Positions 26,931 to 36,060 of a stretch of DNA of 64,000 bases are shown here, in pieces; positions within the stretch are counted from its first letter, which is position 1; every line of letters begins with the position of its first letter. A model generated the notes under the pieces. That model worked only from the letters and a program-made list of their open reading frames with translations. It ran no database searches and was not told the DNA's origin. The position numbers and the translations under genes were made by a program. Source of the DNA: Planctomycetaceae bacterium (GTDB taxonomy: Bacteria > Planctomycetota > Planctomycetia > Pirellulales > Thermoguttaceae); the NCBI GenBank assembly GCA_012719125.1, contig JAAYAY010000061.1, positions 1 through 64,000 on the forward strand. The letters are read 5' to 3'.

Positions 26931-27338
26931 TCAGGCAAGAAAGGGGCTGCCCCCGTAATCCAACTCTCGATCTCGCCGTCGGGCAAGTTCGCTTGCATAG
27001 CGGCGGCCGAGCGAGCCGGCGTGCTCGGCTACCCAGTCGGTGAGCCTGGTCGAGCCGGCCGGCGGCGACTCGACGTAAAGGAGATTGTCCATCAAACCGA
27101 GGACTTCCTCCCAGGTAATGAGCACATCGCCCATCATCCTGCCAACCACGCTGCCAGCCCAGTACGCCACGCGCCGCGGGAGGGAGAGGATCCGTCGCCC
27201 ACGAAGCCCGAGGATGCGGGCGATGGTTGTCACCAGTTCACGATAACTGAACGTCTCCAGACTGATGGCGTCGATCACGTGATTCTCTCTCGACCGGCCC
27301 TGTCGGACAGCCGGTTCTGTGCTCTTGGGGGCTGTCAT
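26931..27338 (-). pseudogene. C-terminal remnant of an NAD-dependent epimerase/dehydratase-like gene
   Basis: The translated stretch from about VRQGRSRENHVIDAISLETF through LLYVESPPAGSTRLTDWV and ASELARRRDREL matches the last third of atypical short-chain dehydrogenase/epimerase proteins. The N-terminal Rossmann domain (about 180 residues with the glycine-rich loop) is absent. Upstream of ~27310 the frame is not protein-like and the next gene (27349-28050) takes over. The coordinates use the nearest ATG. Confidence 0.6.
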
Positions 27339-27348
27339 GCTGCTTCCG

Positions 27349-28050
27349 CTAGTCGTCGCCCCAATCGAGTTCCTCGCACTCTTCCAGATTGCGCGAGGTC
27401 CCACCGACCGGTGCGGACGCCGTGTCCGGTACAAGAAGCGCGTAGTCAAAACCGTCGGGGCCGAAACGATTCGAGAGTGTGTTGAGAATCTGGCGGCACC
27501 GTGTTGGGCTGTCACGGGGACCTGCGAAGAAGAACGGCTTGCCTGCCTTGCCGTAAGTGAACTCGTCCGTGCAGTCGTTGACGTCGATATCGCCGAAGAT
27601 CGGCTTGACCTTGCGGTAATCGCGATGGGGAGGGAACCCCGCCTCCTTGGCGAACTCGACGGCCCCCTCGATCAGTTTCCGGGCGGCCGCCGGCTTAAGA
27701 TTCACAATCTCGTAGTCACGGGCCGTCTTGGTATAGACTCGCCAGTCGTAGTCGCCTCGCGTCGTGAAGCCAAACGCTACGTCTTTCACGCCCAGGCAAT
27801 ACATGTCGACAAGAAAGACAGCAAAGGCAACGCCGCCGTTGCTCAGTTCTCGGCTCACGAATACGCTCGCCATGCCATGCTCGAACAGATCCGTTGTTGT
27901 GAAACAATGCAGAATCGGGTCGAGGGCGGCTCGTTGCATGCGTTTGGCCGTGTCAGGGCAAGCCTGCTCCGCAATTGCTCTCCTCCTTGCTTTGTCTTTC
28001 GCTTTCTGACGTTCGAGCTTTCTCTGGTGTTTGCGGGGGTCCCTCGCCAT
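27349..28050 (-). CDS. Conserved-looking unknown protein with Lys/Arg-rich start
   Basis: 233 residues. It starts MARDPRKHQRKLERQKAKDK, a strongly basic helix, then a mixed alpha/beta domain with DMYCLGVKDVAFGF and TARDYEIVNLKPAAARKLIEGAVEFAKEAGF. The acidic C-terminus is LEECEELDWGDD. I recognise no catalytic motif. The basic N-terminus resembles those of proteins encoded at 52787-54585, which suggests similar (perhaps RNA or ribosome) contacts; this is inference. On the minus strand it is followed by the epimerase remnant. Confidence 0.6.
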   Translation of the reverse strand: MARDPRKHQRKLERQKAKDKARRRAIAEQACPDTAKRMQRAALDPILHCFTTTDLFEHGMASVFVSRELSNGGVAFAVFLVDMYCLGVKDVAFGFTTRGDYDWRVYTKTARDYEIVNLKPAAARKLIEGAVEFAKEAGFPPHRDYRKVKPIFGDIDVNDCTDEFTYGKAGKPFFFAGPRDSPTRCRQILNTLSNRFGPDGFDYALLVPDTASAPVGGTSRNLEECEELDWGDD

Positions 28051-28218
28051 GATTTCCCTCCTTGTGTCTGCAGCTTGGACGAACCGATGGGCTGTGCGAT
28101 AGCGCTACCACCCATTCTAATGCGCTCAACGAACTTCACCAAGCACGTTCTGCGAGGGGGGCGTGAGTTATTCCCACGCTAAGGCCGTGTTTGCAGTCCC
28201 CTCGGCTTCCCCCGGAAC

Positions 28219-28246
28219 TTGACAGTTTCCTCGCTTCTGTGATGAT
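28219..28246 (+). promoter_or_regulatory. Putative promoter for pepT
   Basis: A consensus TTGACA at 28219-28224 and GATGAT at 28241-28246, 16 bp apart and about 65 bp before the pepT ATG. Confidence 0.45.
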
Positions 28247-28311
28247 GGTGCAGAGTCCGGCTCCGTGCGCCGGGGCCACGATCAGGCTCGTGTTCCAAAG
28301 AAAGCGGTTCC

Positions 28312-29547
28312 ATGGACAAATCCCGTTTGCTCGAGCGGTTCCTTCGCTACGTACGCATTGATACCACCGCTCGGGAAGACACCGAAAGCTATCCCAGCAG
28401 CGCCGGGCAACTCGAACTCGGACGCCTGCTGGTAGCCGAGCTTCAGAACATCGGCCTTGCCGATGCCGCCCAGGATCAGTACGGAATCGTTACGGCTACC
28501 ATCCCGCCGATCGCCGAGGAGACCGTGCCCGTCATCGCCTTCTGCGCCCACATGGATACGTCGCCCGAAACCTCCGGCACGAATGTCCAGCCTCAGGTGA
28601 TCGAGAAGTACACCGGGGGAGACATTCGCATGCCGGGCGATCCGGCGAAGGTCATTCGGGTGACCGAATGCCCGGCCCTCGAGGATGCCGCCGGATGTAC
28701 GTTGATCACCAGCGACGGCACCACTCTGCTCGGGGCCGACGACAAGGCCGGCATCGCCGCGATCGTTGAGGCGGCCGCCTTTCTCATGGAGCATCCGGAT
28801 CGGAAACACGGCCCCGTGCGGATCTGCTTCACTTGCGACGAAGAGATCGGACGCGGGGTCGACCACATCGATCTGAAACAACTCGGTGCCGCGGCCTGCT
28901 ACACGCTCGACGGATCGGGAGCCGGCACCATCGACGTCGAGACATTTTCTGCCGACCTGGCTACCGTCAGCATCATCGGCAAGAACATCCACCCCTCGAT
29001 CGCCAAGGACAAGATGATCAACGCCGTTCGCGCGGCGGGTGATTTCCTGGCAAGACTCCCCCGCGATCGGCTCGCCCCCGAGGTGACTGAGGGGCGGGAG
29101 GGATTCCTGCATCCCTACGAGGTCTCCGGAGGCGTGGCGAACGTGCGCATCAAGATCCTGCTGCGGGACTTCGACACCAAAGCGCTCACCGATCACGCCG
29201 GCGTTCTCCGCGCCACGGCCGAAGAAACCGAGCGAGTCTTCCCCGGCGTGAAGATCGATGTCGACGTGAAGCGTCAATACCGCAACATGGCCGATGGCTT
29301 GACCAAAGAGCCGCGTGCAGTGGATTGTGCCATGCGAGCCCTGGACAAGCTTGGGGTGACCGCCGAACTGGCCATCGTCCGCGGCGGAACGGACGGCTCC
29401 CGCTTGACCGAGATGGGACTCCCCACCCCTAACCTCTCAACCGGCCAGCACACCCCCCACTCTCCCCTCGAATGGGCCTGTCTTGAAGAAATGGTCCACG
29501 CGGCCGAGTGGATCGTCGCCATCGCCGAAACCTGGGCGGAGAAATAG
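28312..29547 (+). CDS. pepT: Peptidase T (tripeptide aminopeptidase)
   Basis: 411 residues, the normal length for this M20 dizinc peptidase, which removes the N-terminal residue from tripeptides in the cytoplasm. The metal ligands and catalytic residues are visible: AHMDTSPE (first His and Asp), LGADDKAG (bridging Asp), TCDEEIGRG (general base Glu and ligand Glu), DGSGAGTIDVETFSAD and the late STGQHTPHSPLEW His. The GGTDGSRLTEMGLPTPN block is typical of PepT. The ATG at 28312 fits the family start. It stands alone between divergent and repeat-rich spacers. Confidence 0.94.
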   Translation: MDKSRLLERFLRYVRIDTTAREDTESYPSSAGQLELGRLLVAELQNIGLADAAQDQYGIVTATIPPIAEETVPVIAFCAHMDTSPETSGTNVQPQVIEKYTGGDIRMPGDPAKVIRVTECPALEDAAGCTLITSDGTTLLGADDKAGIAAIVEAAAFLMEHPDRKHGPVRICFTCDEEIGRGVDHIDLKQLGAAACYTLDGSGAGTIDVETFSADLATVSIIGKNIHPSIAKDKMINAVRAAGDFLARLPRDRLAPEVTEGREGFLHPYEVSGGVANVRIKILLRDFDTKALTDHAGVLRATAEETERVFPGVKIDVDVKRQYRNMADGLTKEPRAVDCAMRALDKLGVTAELAIVRGGTDGSRLTEMGLPTPNLSTGQHTPHSPLEWACLEEMVHAAEWIVAIAETWAEK

Positions 29548-29576
29548 GCCAGGCCAGCCTCGAATTGGTGCGTTGG

Positions 29577-29609
<33 letters not shown>

Positions 29610-29621
29610 TCACTATGTATT

Positions 29622-29701
29622 GGGTGGCACGCTCAGAGCGTAGCGATGGGCGTGGGGACCTGACCATCCACGCCCATCGCTACGCTCTGAGCGTGCCACC
29701 C
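29622..29701. repeat. Perfect inverted repeat, 34-bp arms with 12-nt loop
   Basis: GGGTGGCACGCTCAGAGCGT at 29622 onward (arm to 29655) is exactly complementary to 29668-29701. A second, imperfect palindrome (CTGGGGTCGAGCGGAGCGAG at ~29581 onward) lies just upstream. There is no T-run, so it looks like a dispersed extragenic palindrome rather than a simple terminator, although it could end pepT transcription. It fills most of the 29548-29788 spacer. Confidence 0.85.
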
Positions 29702-29718
29702 ACGAATATGCCTGGCGC

Positions 29719-29747
29719 TTGCCGTAAAACCCTACTCGGACCACAAT
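29719..29747 (+). promoter_or_regulatory. Putative promoter of the sigma factor/kinase operon
   Basis: TTGCCG at 29719-29724 and CACAAT at 29742-29747 with a 17-bp spacer, about 40 bp before the sigma-factor ATG. Confidence 0.4.
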
Positions 29748-29788
29748 GGAGGGGGGCTCTCTTCTCCTCGTCCAGTTGGGTTGTTGCC

Positions 29789-30403
29789 ATGTCGGTGGGA
29801 CACCTCCAGTCCGAACTCCTCGTGCAGGCCGTCGAGGGTGACCGGGCAGCGCTCTCCCAGGTGCTCCTGTTTCATTACGATCGCCTCCAGCAGCATATCG
29901 AGCGGCGGCTTTCGAGCGATCTCCAGCGGCATGTCTCCGTCGACGACGTCCTCCATCAAACCATGGTCCGGGCCGCGCAGGGGATCCGGCAATACGAACC
30001 TCGTCACGAAAACGCCTTCCTCGCCTGGCTGAAGACCATCGCCGATAACCTCATCAAGGACGTGCAGAAGAAGAAACGCCGCGAGCGGCGAGCCGACGCC
30101 CGGGACGCCGGAGTGCAGAGCAGTTCGTGGGCGGCCATGGTGGAGATGATCGCCGGCGACGGCAGCACGCCGAGCGTCAAGACACAACATCGCGACAACG
30201 CACGCCGATTGCGTACCGCCGTCGCGGCCCTGCCCGACGACTATCGAGAGGTGATCCAACGCCACTATCTCGAGAATCAGTCGCTCGACGAAATCGCCCG
30301 CGCACTGGGAGGTACGAAGGGATCGATACGCGCTATATGCTACCGGGCAAGGAAACGCCTGCGTGAGCTGATGGGCAGATCATCGATGTATTTCAGTGGC
30401 TGA
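29789..30403 (+). CDS. ECF-type RNA polymerase sigma factor
   Basis: 204 residues from the ATG at 29789. Region 2 is LLFHYDRLQQHIERRLSSDL..VSVDDVLHQTMVRAAQGIRQYE with the AFLAWLKTIADNLIKDVQKKKRRE helix. Region 4 is LPDDYREVIQRHYLENQSLDEIARALGGTKGSIRAICYRARKRLRELM, the -35-binding HTH. It belongs to the planctomycete ECF groups paired with Ser/Thr kinases rather than membrane anti-sigma factors: the kinase gene starts six bases after its stop. Activation by phosphorylation is plausible by analogy to kinase-linked ECF groups. Confidence 0.88.
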   Translation: MSVGHLQSELLVQAVEGDRAALSQVLLFHYDRLQQHIERRLSSDLQRHVSVDDVLHQTMVRAAQGIRQYEPRHENAFLAWLKTIADNLIKDVQKKKRRERRADARDAGVQSSSWAAMVEMIAGDGSTPSVKTQHRDNARRLRTAVAALPDDYREVIQRHYLENQSLDEIARALGGTKGSIRAICYRARKRLRELMGRSSMYFSG

Positions 30404-30409
30404 CTTCCC

Positions 30410-33400
30410 ATGTCGACCGGTTCCGCCAAAAGCGAACAGGCAGAAGCCCGATCCGACCGGATCCGCCGGCTCGTTTCGGAGTGCGCGCGGCTGCGTCAAC
30501 GGAGCGGCACCGACAGCTTCGCGTCGCTGGCGGCGGCACATCCCGAGTTGATGCCCGACCTCGAAGTGGAATGGCAGAAGCTGCAGCGAATCGAAGGCGC
30601 CCTCGACGAAGTCGACGATACGCGTTATGCCCGGGCCCTGTCGCGGCTCGCCGTCGACGGCCGCGGCAGTTCGGCCGACGAGGAATTCGACCTGGGGCCG
30701 GGAGATCTTGCCGAGTCGGGGAGCACCCACGAGATGAAATCGTCGGGAGACTCCGACGGCCTGCACGACGGAGTGGGCGGCGAGGCGATTCCTCCCGCCA
30801 TCGGCCGTTACCGTGTGCGGCATCTCCTCGGCGAAGGGGCTTTCGGACGCGTCTACCTGGCGTGGGACGAAGAACTGGCCCGCGAGGTTGCCGTCAAAAT
30901 CTCCTACCCCGATCGCGACGCCAACTCGAAGAGCGTCGAGATCTTCCTGGCCGAGGCCCGCACCCTCGCTCGCCTCGATCATCCTGCCGTCGTCCCCGTC
31001 TACGATGCCGGGCGCACTGTGGACGGTTCCTGCTACGTCGTTTCCAAGTGGATCTGCGGCAGCGATCTCCAGTTGCGGATGCGGAGGGAAACGATCCCCG
31101 TCCCGGAAGCGGTGCGGATCGTCGTCTCCGTTGCCGGCGCATTGCACCACGCCCACGAGCACGGCCTCTACCACCGGGACGTAAAACCGGCCAATATCCT
31201 GCTCGATGCCGCGGGCAATCCGTACTTGGGCGATTTCGGCCTGGCGCTGAGCGGCAAGCGGCTGGAAGAGGGTCGCAGTTTCGCCGGCACCCCGGCCTAC
31301 ATGAGCCCGGAACAGGCCCGCGGCGAAGCCCACCGCGTGGACGCCAGGTCCGACGTGTTCAGCGTGGGCGTCGTGTTGTACGAATTGATCGCCGGCGTCA
31401 AGCCGTTCCGATCGGATTCCCGCCAGGAGTTGCTTCGCCAGGTGCTGCGAGCCGAGCCGATTCCCCTCCGGCAGCACGATCCCTCGATCCACCCGGAACT
31501 CGAACGAATCTGCACGAAAGCCTTGGCCAAGCGGGCAGCCGATCGCTATCGAACGGCCCAGGAACTCGCTGACGACCTTCAGCACTACCTCGAACTCGAT
31601 CACCGCCAGCGGTCCTTTGGAGCACCGGCTCGCGGCATCCGCCGGGCCGAGTTGCTGACACCCTCGATCGCCGAAACACCCGCTCCGAAGATCGTTCCCC
31701 GCGGGCTGCGGCCTTTTGAAGCCTCCGACGCCAAGAGCTACCTGCCGCTGGTTCCCGGCCCGCGGGATCGCGACGGGCTCCCCGAGAGTATCCGCCAGTG
31801 GAAGATTCGGATCGAGCAGGAGGATCCCGAGGAAACGTTTCCCGTCGGCGTTCTCTATGGGCCGTCGGGATGTGGAAAATCGTCCTTGGTCCGTGCAGGG
31901 TTGCTCCCCAAGTTGGCAACGCACGTCCATTCCCTGTACGTCGAAGCGGCTCCCGACCGGACCGAAACCCGCGTGCTGCGAAAGCTGATTCGCCGCTATC
32001 CCGAGTTGCCGGCGGAGGGCAGCTTGACCGATTGTCTTGCTGCTCTGCGGCGCGGCCGGGGACCGGCAGAGGGAGCCAAACTCCTGCTGGTGATCGACCA
32101 GTTCGAGCAGTGGTTGCACGGGCGAGGCGAGGCCGATCGCCGCGAGCTGGTCGAGGCACTCCGACACTGCGACGGGGCTCGGGTGCAATGCCTGCTCCTG
32201 GTGCGCGACGATTTCTGGCTCGCATTGAGCCGGTTCATGATGGAACTGGAAGTGGACCTGGTGCAACGTCACAACGCGGGGCTCGTCGATCTGTTCGATG
32301 TGGATCACGCCCGCAAAGTGCTCGCGGAATTCGGCCGGGCCTACGGGCGATTGCCCGAAAATCTCGGCCGCATCAGCTCCTCGCAGGCGACGTTCCTCCA
32401 GCGGGCGGTCAGCGGCCTGACCGATGCCGACAAAGTCATTCCCGTCCGTTTGGCCCTGTTCGCCGAAATGGTCAAGGATAAGCCCTGGAACCCGGCGACG
32501 CTTCGCGATATGGGCGGCGCCGAGGGTGTGGGCGTCGCCTTTCTCGAGGAGATGTTCGACACTCGTTCGGCAAATCCGCAGATTCGCGTCCACGAGCAGG
32601 CTGCCCGAGCCGTGCTCGAAGCCCTCATGCCCGAGGCCGGCAGCGAAATCAAGGGACAAATCCGCTCCTATCCGGAATTGCTCGATCTGTCCGGCTACGG
32701 CCACAAGCCGCGGGCGTTCAAGGAACTGGTCCGAATTCTCGACAGCGACACGCGCCTGATCACGCCCTGCGACCCCGAGGTGGCTGCCGTCGAGGAGGCC
32801 GTCATCCGGCGCGGCTTGCGCTACTACCAGTTGACCCACGATTATCTCGTCCCGTCCCTGCGCCAGTGGCTGACCAAAAGGCAGAAGTCGACTCATGCCG
32901 GGCGGACCGAATTGCGGCTGGCAAGCCGCTCCGCCATGTGGAACGCCACCGGCGAGTGGCGGCAATTGCCGTCGCCCTGGGAATGGATCAGTATCTGGGC
33001 GTTGACGCGGCACCACGCCTGGACGGATACCCAGCGGCGAATGATGCGCTCGGCCACACGCTACTACGCCGTCGCAATGACCCTGCTGGCTACGATGCTG
33101 TTGATGTTCGTGCTCGGCGGGCTCGAACTGGCGGGCGTTACCCAAGACGTGCTCATGCCGGTACGCGCACGAATCGCCGCCTTCTGGATGGCGTTCGGCA
33201 ACGGCGACGCGGTCTGGCCGACGCTCGAAAACGGTCCGGATCCGTCGTTCCGCACCCGCGTGATTCACGGCGTCAGCCCGATTGTGGCCAGTCCCGGTCC
33301 GGCCGATGTTCTCGCTCGCGTGGACGATCAGGAGGACGTCTCCGTTCGCCGAGCCATGCTGCTGGTTGCCGGTGAGTTGCTCGGAAATCGTACGGAATCG

Positions 33401-34423
33401 TTCGACGTCCGCAGCGAGAACCTGATTCGCCGCCGGCTTCCGGAAGGAGAAATCACTCGACTACTGGACCGGTTCGAGAACGACCCCGACCCGGGAATTC
33501 ACGGGGCGGCCGAGTGGTTGCTCCGCCGGTGCGAAGAAGAGGAGCAGATCGCGCGCTCCGTTCGTGCCGTCACCTCGTCCACGCCGCCCGTCGACCGCCA
33601 GTGGTACGTCAACGGCCAGGGGCACACGATGATCGGCATCCCGGGACCTGCCCAATTCCGGCTGGTCGAACCGGACGGCTTCGGATCGACCCAAGTGGGA
33701 AGTCGCCCCCATTACCAGCGAATCCCGCGGAGTTACAGTATCGCCAGCGCCGAGACGACGATCGACCAGTTCCGCCGGTTCGTGGACGACAACCCCTGGG
33801 TGCCCAGCGAGCGGCTTGTCGTCGCCGGCGCCGAGCCGGATACGCCGCAAACCTCGGTGACGTGGTACGAGGCGGCCGCCTACTGCAACTGGCTCAGCGA
33901 GTCGGAAGGGCTGCCGCCGAATGAGTGGTGTTACCTGCCGAACACTCAGCGCGAGTATGCGGCCGGAATGCGTCTGGCGGAAGACTATCTGGATCGCCGC
34001 GGTTATCGTCTGCCGACCGAGGCGGAATGGGAATACGCCTGCCGGGCCGGGTCAGAAGGTGCGTTCTCGTTCGGCTCGGACCCCGCCTACCTGGAACACT
34101 ATGCGGTTTGCGGTGAAGAGTCCGAAGGACCCCCCTGGATCGTTCGCTCGAAGAAACCCAACGATTTCGGATTGTTCGACATGCACGGGAACGTCGCCGA
34201 ATGGTGCCAGGATCGATATGCACCCCACATCCTCGACGAGAGCCGCGCGTCGCTTCGACTCCCCGATTACGCCGGTGCCGTGCAGAACGCCGACTCCCGC
34301 GTGGTTCGCGGCGGGAGCTATCTCGACTCGGCCGAGCGGCTCCACTGCGCCGCTCGCGACAGCCAGTTGCCGAACCAGCGAAATCGCACCTGCGGATTCC
34401 GCGTCGCCCGCGCGTATCCGTAA
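30410..34423 (+). CDS. Ser/Thr protein kinase fused to a STAND-like NTPase, one membrane span and an FGE-sulfatase domain
   Basis: 1337 residues. After ~130 linker residues comes a Hanks-type kinase: glycine loop GEGAFGRVY (141-149), Lys163 in AVKI, HRDVKPAN (Asp257) and DFG (275-277), with APE-like SPEQARGE. A P-loop NTPase follows: GPSGCGKSSLVRAG (484-497) with the LLLVIDQFEQWL Walker B, typical of STAND modules linked to kinases. A membrane span lies at ~885-909. The last ~270 residues are a formylglycine-generating/SUMF1 fold (YRLPTEAEWEYACRAG, DMHGNVAEWCQD, RVVRGGSYLDSA, CGFRVAR), probably a binding domain outside the membrane. Kinase inside and sensor outside suggests signal relay to the adjacent sigma factor. 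Confidence 0.88.
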   Translation: MSTGSAKSEQAEARSDRIRRLVSECARLRQRSGTDSFASLAAAHPELMPDLEVEWQKLQRIEGALDEVDDTRYARALSRLAVDGRGSSADEEFDLGPGDLAESGSTHEMKSSGDSDGLHDGVGGEAIPPAIGRYRVRHLLGEGAFGRVYLAWDEELAREVAVKISYPDRDANSKSVEIFLAEARTLARLDHPAVVPVYDAGRTVDGSCYVVSKWICGSDLQLRMRRETIPVPEAVRIVVSVAGALHHAHEHGLYHRDVKPANILLDAAGNPYLGDFGLALSGKRLEEGRSFAGTPAYMSPEQARGEAHRVDARSDVFSVGVVLYELIAGVKPFRSDSRQELLRQVLRAEPIPLRQHDPSIHPELERICTKALAKRAADRYRTAQELADDLQHYLELDHRQRSFGAPARGIRRAELLTPSIAETPAPKIVPRGLRPFEASDAKSYLPLVPGPRDRDGLPESIRQWKIRIEQEDPEETFPVGVLYGPSGCGKSSLVRAGLLPKLATHVHSLYVEAAPDRTETRVLRKLIRRYPELPAEGSLTDCLAALRRGRGPAEGAKLLLVIDQFEQWLHGRGEADRRELVEALRHCDGARVQCLLLVRDDFWLALSRFMMELEVDLVQRHNAGLVDLFDVDHARKVLAEFGRAYGRLPENLGRISSSQATFLQRAVSGLTDADKVIPVRLALFAEMVKDKPWNPATLRDMGGAEGVGVAFLEEMFDTRSANPQIRVHEQAARAVLEALMPEAGSEIKGQIRSYPELLDLSGYGHKPRAFKELVRILDSDTRLITPCDPEVAAVEEAVIRRGLRYYQLTHDYLVPSLRQWLTKRQKSTHAGRTELRLASRSAMWNATGEWRQLPSPWEWISIWALTRHHAWTDTQRRMMRSATRYYAVAMTLLATMLLMFVLGGLELAGVTQDVLMPVRARIAAFWMAFGNGDAVWPTLENGPDPSFRTRVIHGVSPIVASPGPADVLARVDDQEDVSVRRAMLLVAGELLGNRTESFDVRSENLIRRRLPEGEITRLLDRFENDPDPGIHGAAEWLLRRCEEEEQIARSVRAVTSSTPPVDRQWYVNGQGHTMIGIPGPAQFRLVEPDGFGSTQVGSRPHYQRIPRSYSIASAETTIDQFRRFVDDNPWVPSERLVVAGAEPDTPQTSVTWYEAAAYCNWLSESEGLPPNEWCYLPNTQREYAAGMRLAEDYLDRRGYRLPTEAEWEYACRAGSEGAFSFGSDPAYLEHYAVCGEESEGPPWIVRSKKPNDFGLFDMHGNVAEWCQDRYAPHILDESRASLRLPDYAGAVQNADSRVVRGGSYLDSAERLHCAARDSQLPNQRNRTCGFRVARAYP

Positions 34424-34706
34424 TCCCGACGGTCGCTGGAACAATCGCCGGAAGAGAGCCGAAAGAGAAGCGACAGCTATCGAAATCGAAATGCCGTCAC
34501 TACGCCCCGGAGCCCTCCCGCAACCGGCCATGCGTTTCAAGCATAGCCGTTCTGGGCTCACTGAGGGAGCAACTCATCGATGGCGCCCGCGGCAAAGAAT
34601 CTGCCATGAGGCCGTCGTGTCACGCTCAGCGAACCCGGCATTCGCCAATTCACAGAACCCTCACCCCGCAAGGGGGGCATGAGTTTGGCAAATACGCGAG
34701 AATCGC
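34424..34706. other. Gene-free spacer
   Basis: Between the kinase stop and the DUF1559 promoter I see no coding sequence, RNA gene or strong hairpin. Several small open frames here lack a ribosome-binding site and protein-like composition. Confidence 0.4.
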
Positions 34707-34735
34707 TTGACAACTGATTTGTGTCCCGCTAGAGT
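34707..34735 (+). promoter_or_regulatory. Promoter for the DUF1559 gene
   Basis: A consensus TTGACA at 34707-34712, 17 bp, then TAGAGT at 34730-34735. The leader of about 100 bases ends in GAGGAG before the ATG at 34839. Confidence 0.65.
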
Positions 34736-34838
34736 CCACAATTGAAGGGGGGGTATCATAGCGGGCGGCGGATCGGGGTGGGCTTTACGGCGACGCGTCA
34801 TTTTTTGGTCTTTTCCATCCGAAGTGAGGAGGAGTGTC

Positions 34839-35945
34839 ATGAGTTCTGTGCCGCGAGGCGTAACTGCTCGATTACGCCGCCTATTGAAGGGTTTCACCCT
34901 TGTCGAGCTCTTGGTAGTCATTGCCATTATCGGTATCTTGATCGCCTTGCTTCTGCCGGCGGTCCAGGCGGCCCGGGAGGCCGCTCGTCGTTCGCAATGC
35001 GTCAACAACCTCAAGCAACTCGGTTTGGCGCATCACAACTATCACGACACGTTCAAGAGTTTCGTTTACCGCAGGGGAGGAACCGACGGTCCTGACAACA
35101 ATCTCAGCAACCGATACCGCAGAAGCGGCTTCGTCTCCTTGCTGCCCTTTTTTGAACAAGGCGCCATGTGGGAACAAATCAAAGCCGGTGGCGGCAATCC
35201 GAGCCGTCCACCCGAGGGACCGCGGGCGGACGGGAGCTGGAGTCTCTGGAATGACTCGCCCGACGTGCTTCTGTGTCCGTCGGACGGCGGATACCCGGAT
35301 GCGAGGGGCCCCTACCTGAGCTACGCCTTCTCGATGGGCGACCAGACGCGAGACCTCACCGGCCCGCAGACTCCTCGCGGCATCTTCGGATACCTGAGGA
35401 CCGTTCGCATTGCCGAGATTACCGATGGAACCAGCAATACGATCATGATGAGCGAGCGGCTGTGCCAGCAGAATACGCCTTACCGGGCGGAGACTCCTCC
35501 AACGGTCGCAGCGAAAACGGTGGAGCACGTCCTGGGTGTCGCCACCCGGATATCCGGCGCCGCCACCTCGCCGCAGGTCTGCTACACGGCCTCCGACGGC
35601 AAGTACTTCATCAGCACGCCAATCCAGGCTCGTTTCGGCATCCGATGGACCGACGGGCAGGCCATGTTGGTGGGCTTCAACACCGTGTTGCCGCCCAACG
35701 CCCCCGCCTGTGCCGACGGAGGCAATTGGGGCGACTCCACAAACGGGGCATGGCCCCCCACCAGCCGCCATCCCGGCGGAGTCAACGCGCTGAAGGCCGA
35801 CGGATCGGTCGACTTCATCAGTGAGACGATCAACACGGGCGATCTGACCGCTGCCGGCCCGGGCAACGCAGGCACAGGACAGAGCCCCTACGGCGTTTGG
35901 GGCGCCCTGGGTTCCAAGGCGGGCAGTGAATCGGCCACCCAGTGA
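34839..35945 (+). CDS. DUF1559 pseudopilin-like surface protein
   Basis: 368 residues from the ATG at 34839, preceded by GAGGAG. After a short basic leader comes the type IV pilin/T2SS cleavage site and helix, [20 protein letters not shown], with Glu at +5 and [24 protein letters not shown], the opening of DUF1559 (SBP_bac_10-like) proteins. The end has [18 protein letters not shown], the family H-x9-DG signature. These proteins are hugely expanded in planctomycetes. The lipoprotein gene downstream is the usual partner. A strong hairpin lies between them at 35965-36004. Confidence 0.93.
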   Translation: MSSVPRGVTARLRRLLKGFTLVELLVVIAIIGILIALLLPAVQAAREAARRSQCVNNLKQLGLAHHNYHDTFKSFVYRRGGTDGPDNNLSNRYRRSGFVSLLPFFEQGAMWEQIKAGGGNPSRPPEGPRADGSWSLWNDSPDVLLCPSDGGYPDARGPYLSYAFSMGDQTRDLTGPQTPRGIFGYLRTVRIAEITDGTSNTIMMSERLCQQNTPYRAETPPTVAAKTVEHVLGVATRISGAATSPQVCYTASDGKYFISTPIQARFGIRWTDGQAMLVGFNTVLPPNAPACADGGNWGDSTNGAWPPTSRHPGGVNALKADGSVDFISETINTGDLTAAGPGNAGTGQSPYGVWGALGSKAGSESATQ

Positions 35946-35964
35946 TTTGTGAGGGACCAGTTAC

Positions 35965-36004
35965 GATCGGGCACGGCACCGACGATCCCGTGCCGTGCCC
36001 GATC
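35965..36004 (+). terminator. Strong hairpin, likely terminator or attenuator
   Basis: GATCGGGCACGGCAC at 35965-35979 pairs perfectly with GTGCCGTGCCCGATC at 35990-36004 (15 bp, 10-nt loop), followed by TATATTTCTTT. It lies 19 bp after the DUF1559 stop and 56 bp before the lipoprotein start, so it could reduce read-through or stabilise the DUF1559 message. Confidence 0.7.
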
Positions 36005-36060
36005 TATATTTCTTTCGGACAAGACAAGCCAATTCCACTTTCTCTGAGCATGGGTGAACA

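Noticed and set aside
30380-33268. 962-codon open frame on the minus strand
   Set aside because: It is antisense to the kinase-STAND gene, which has clear motifs. The frame is open only because of high GC at third positions.
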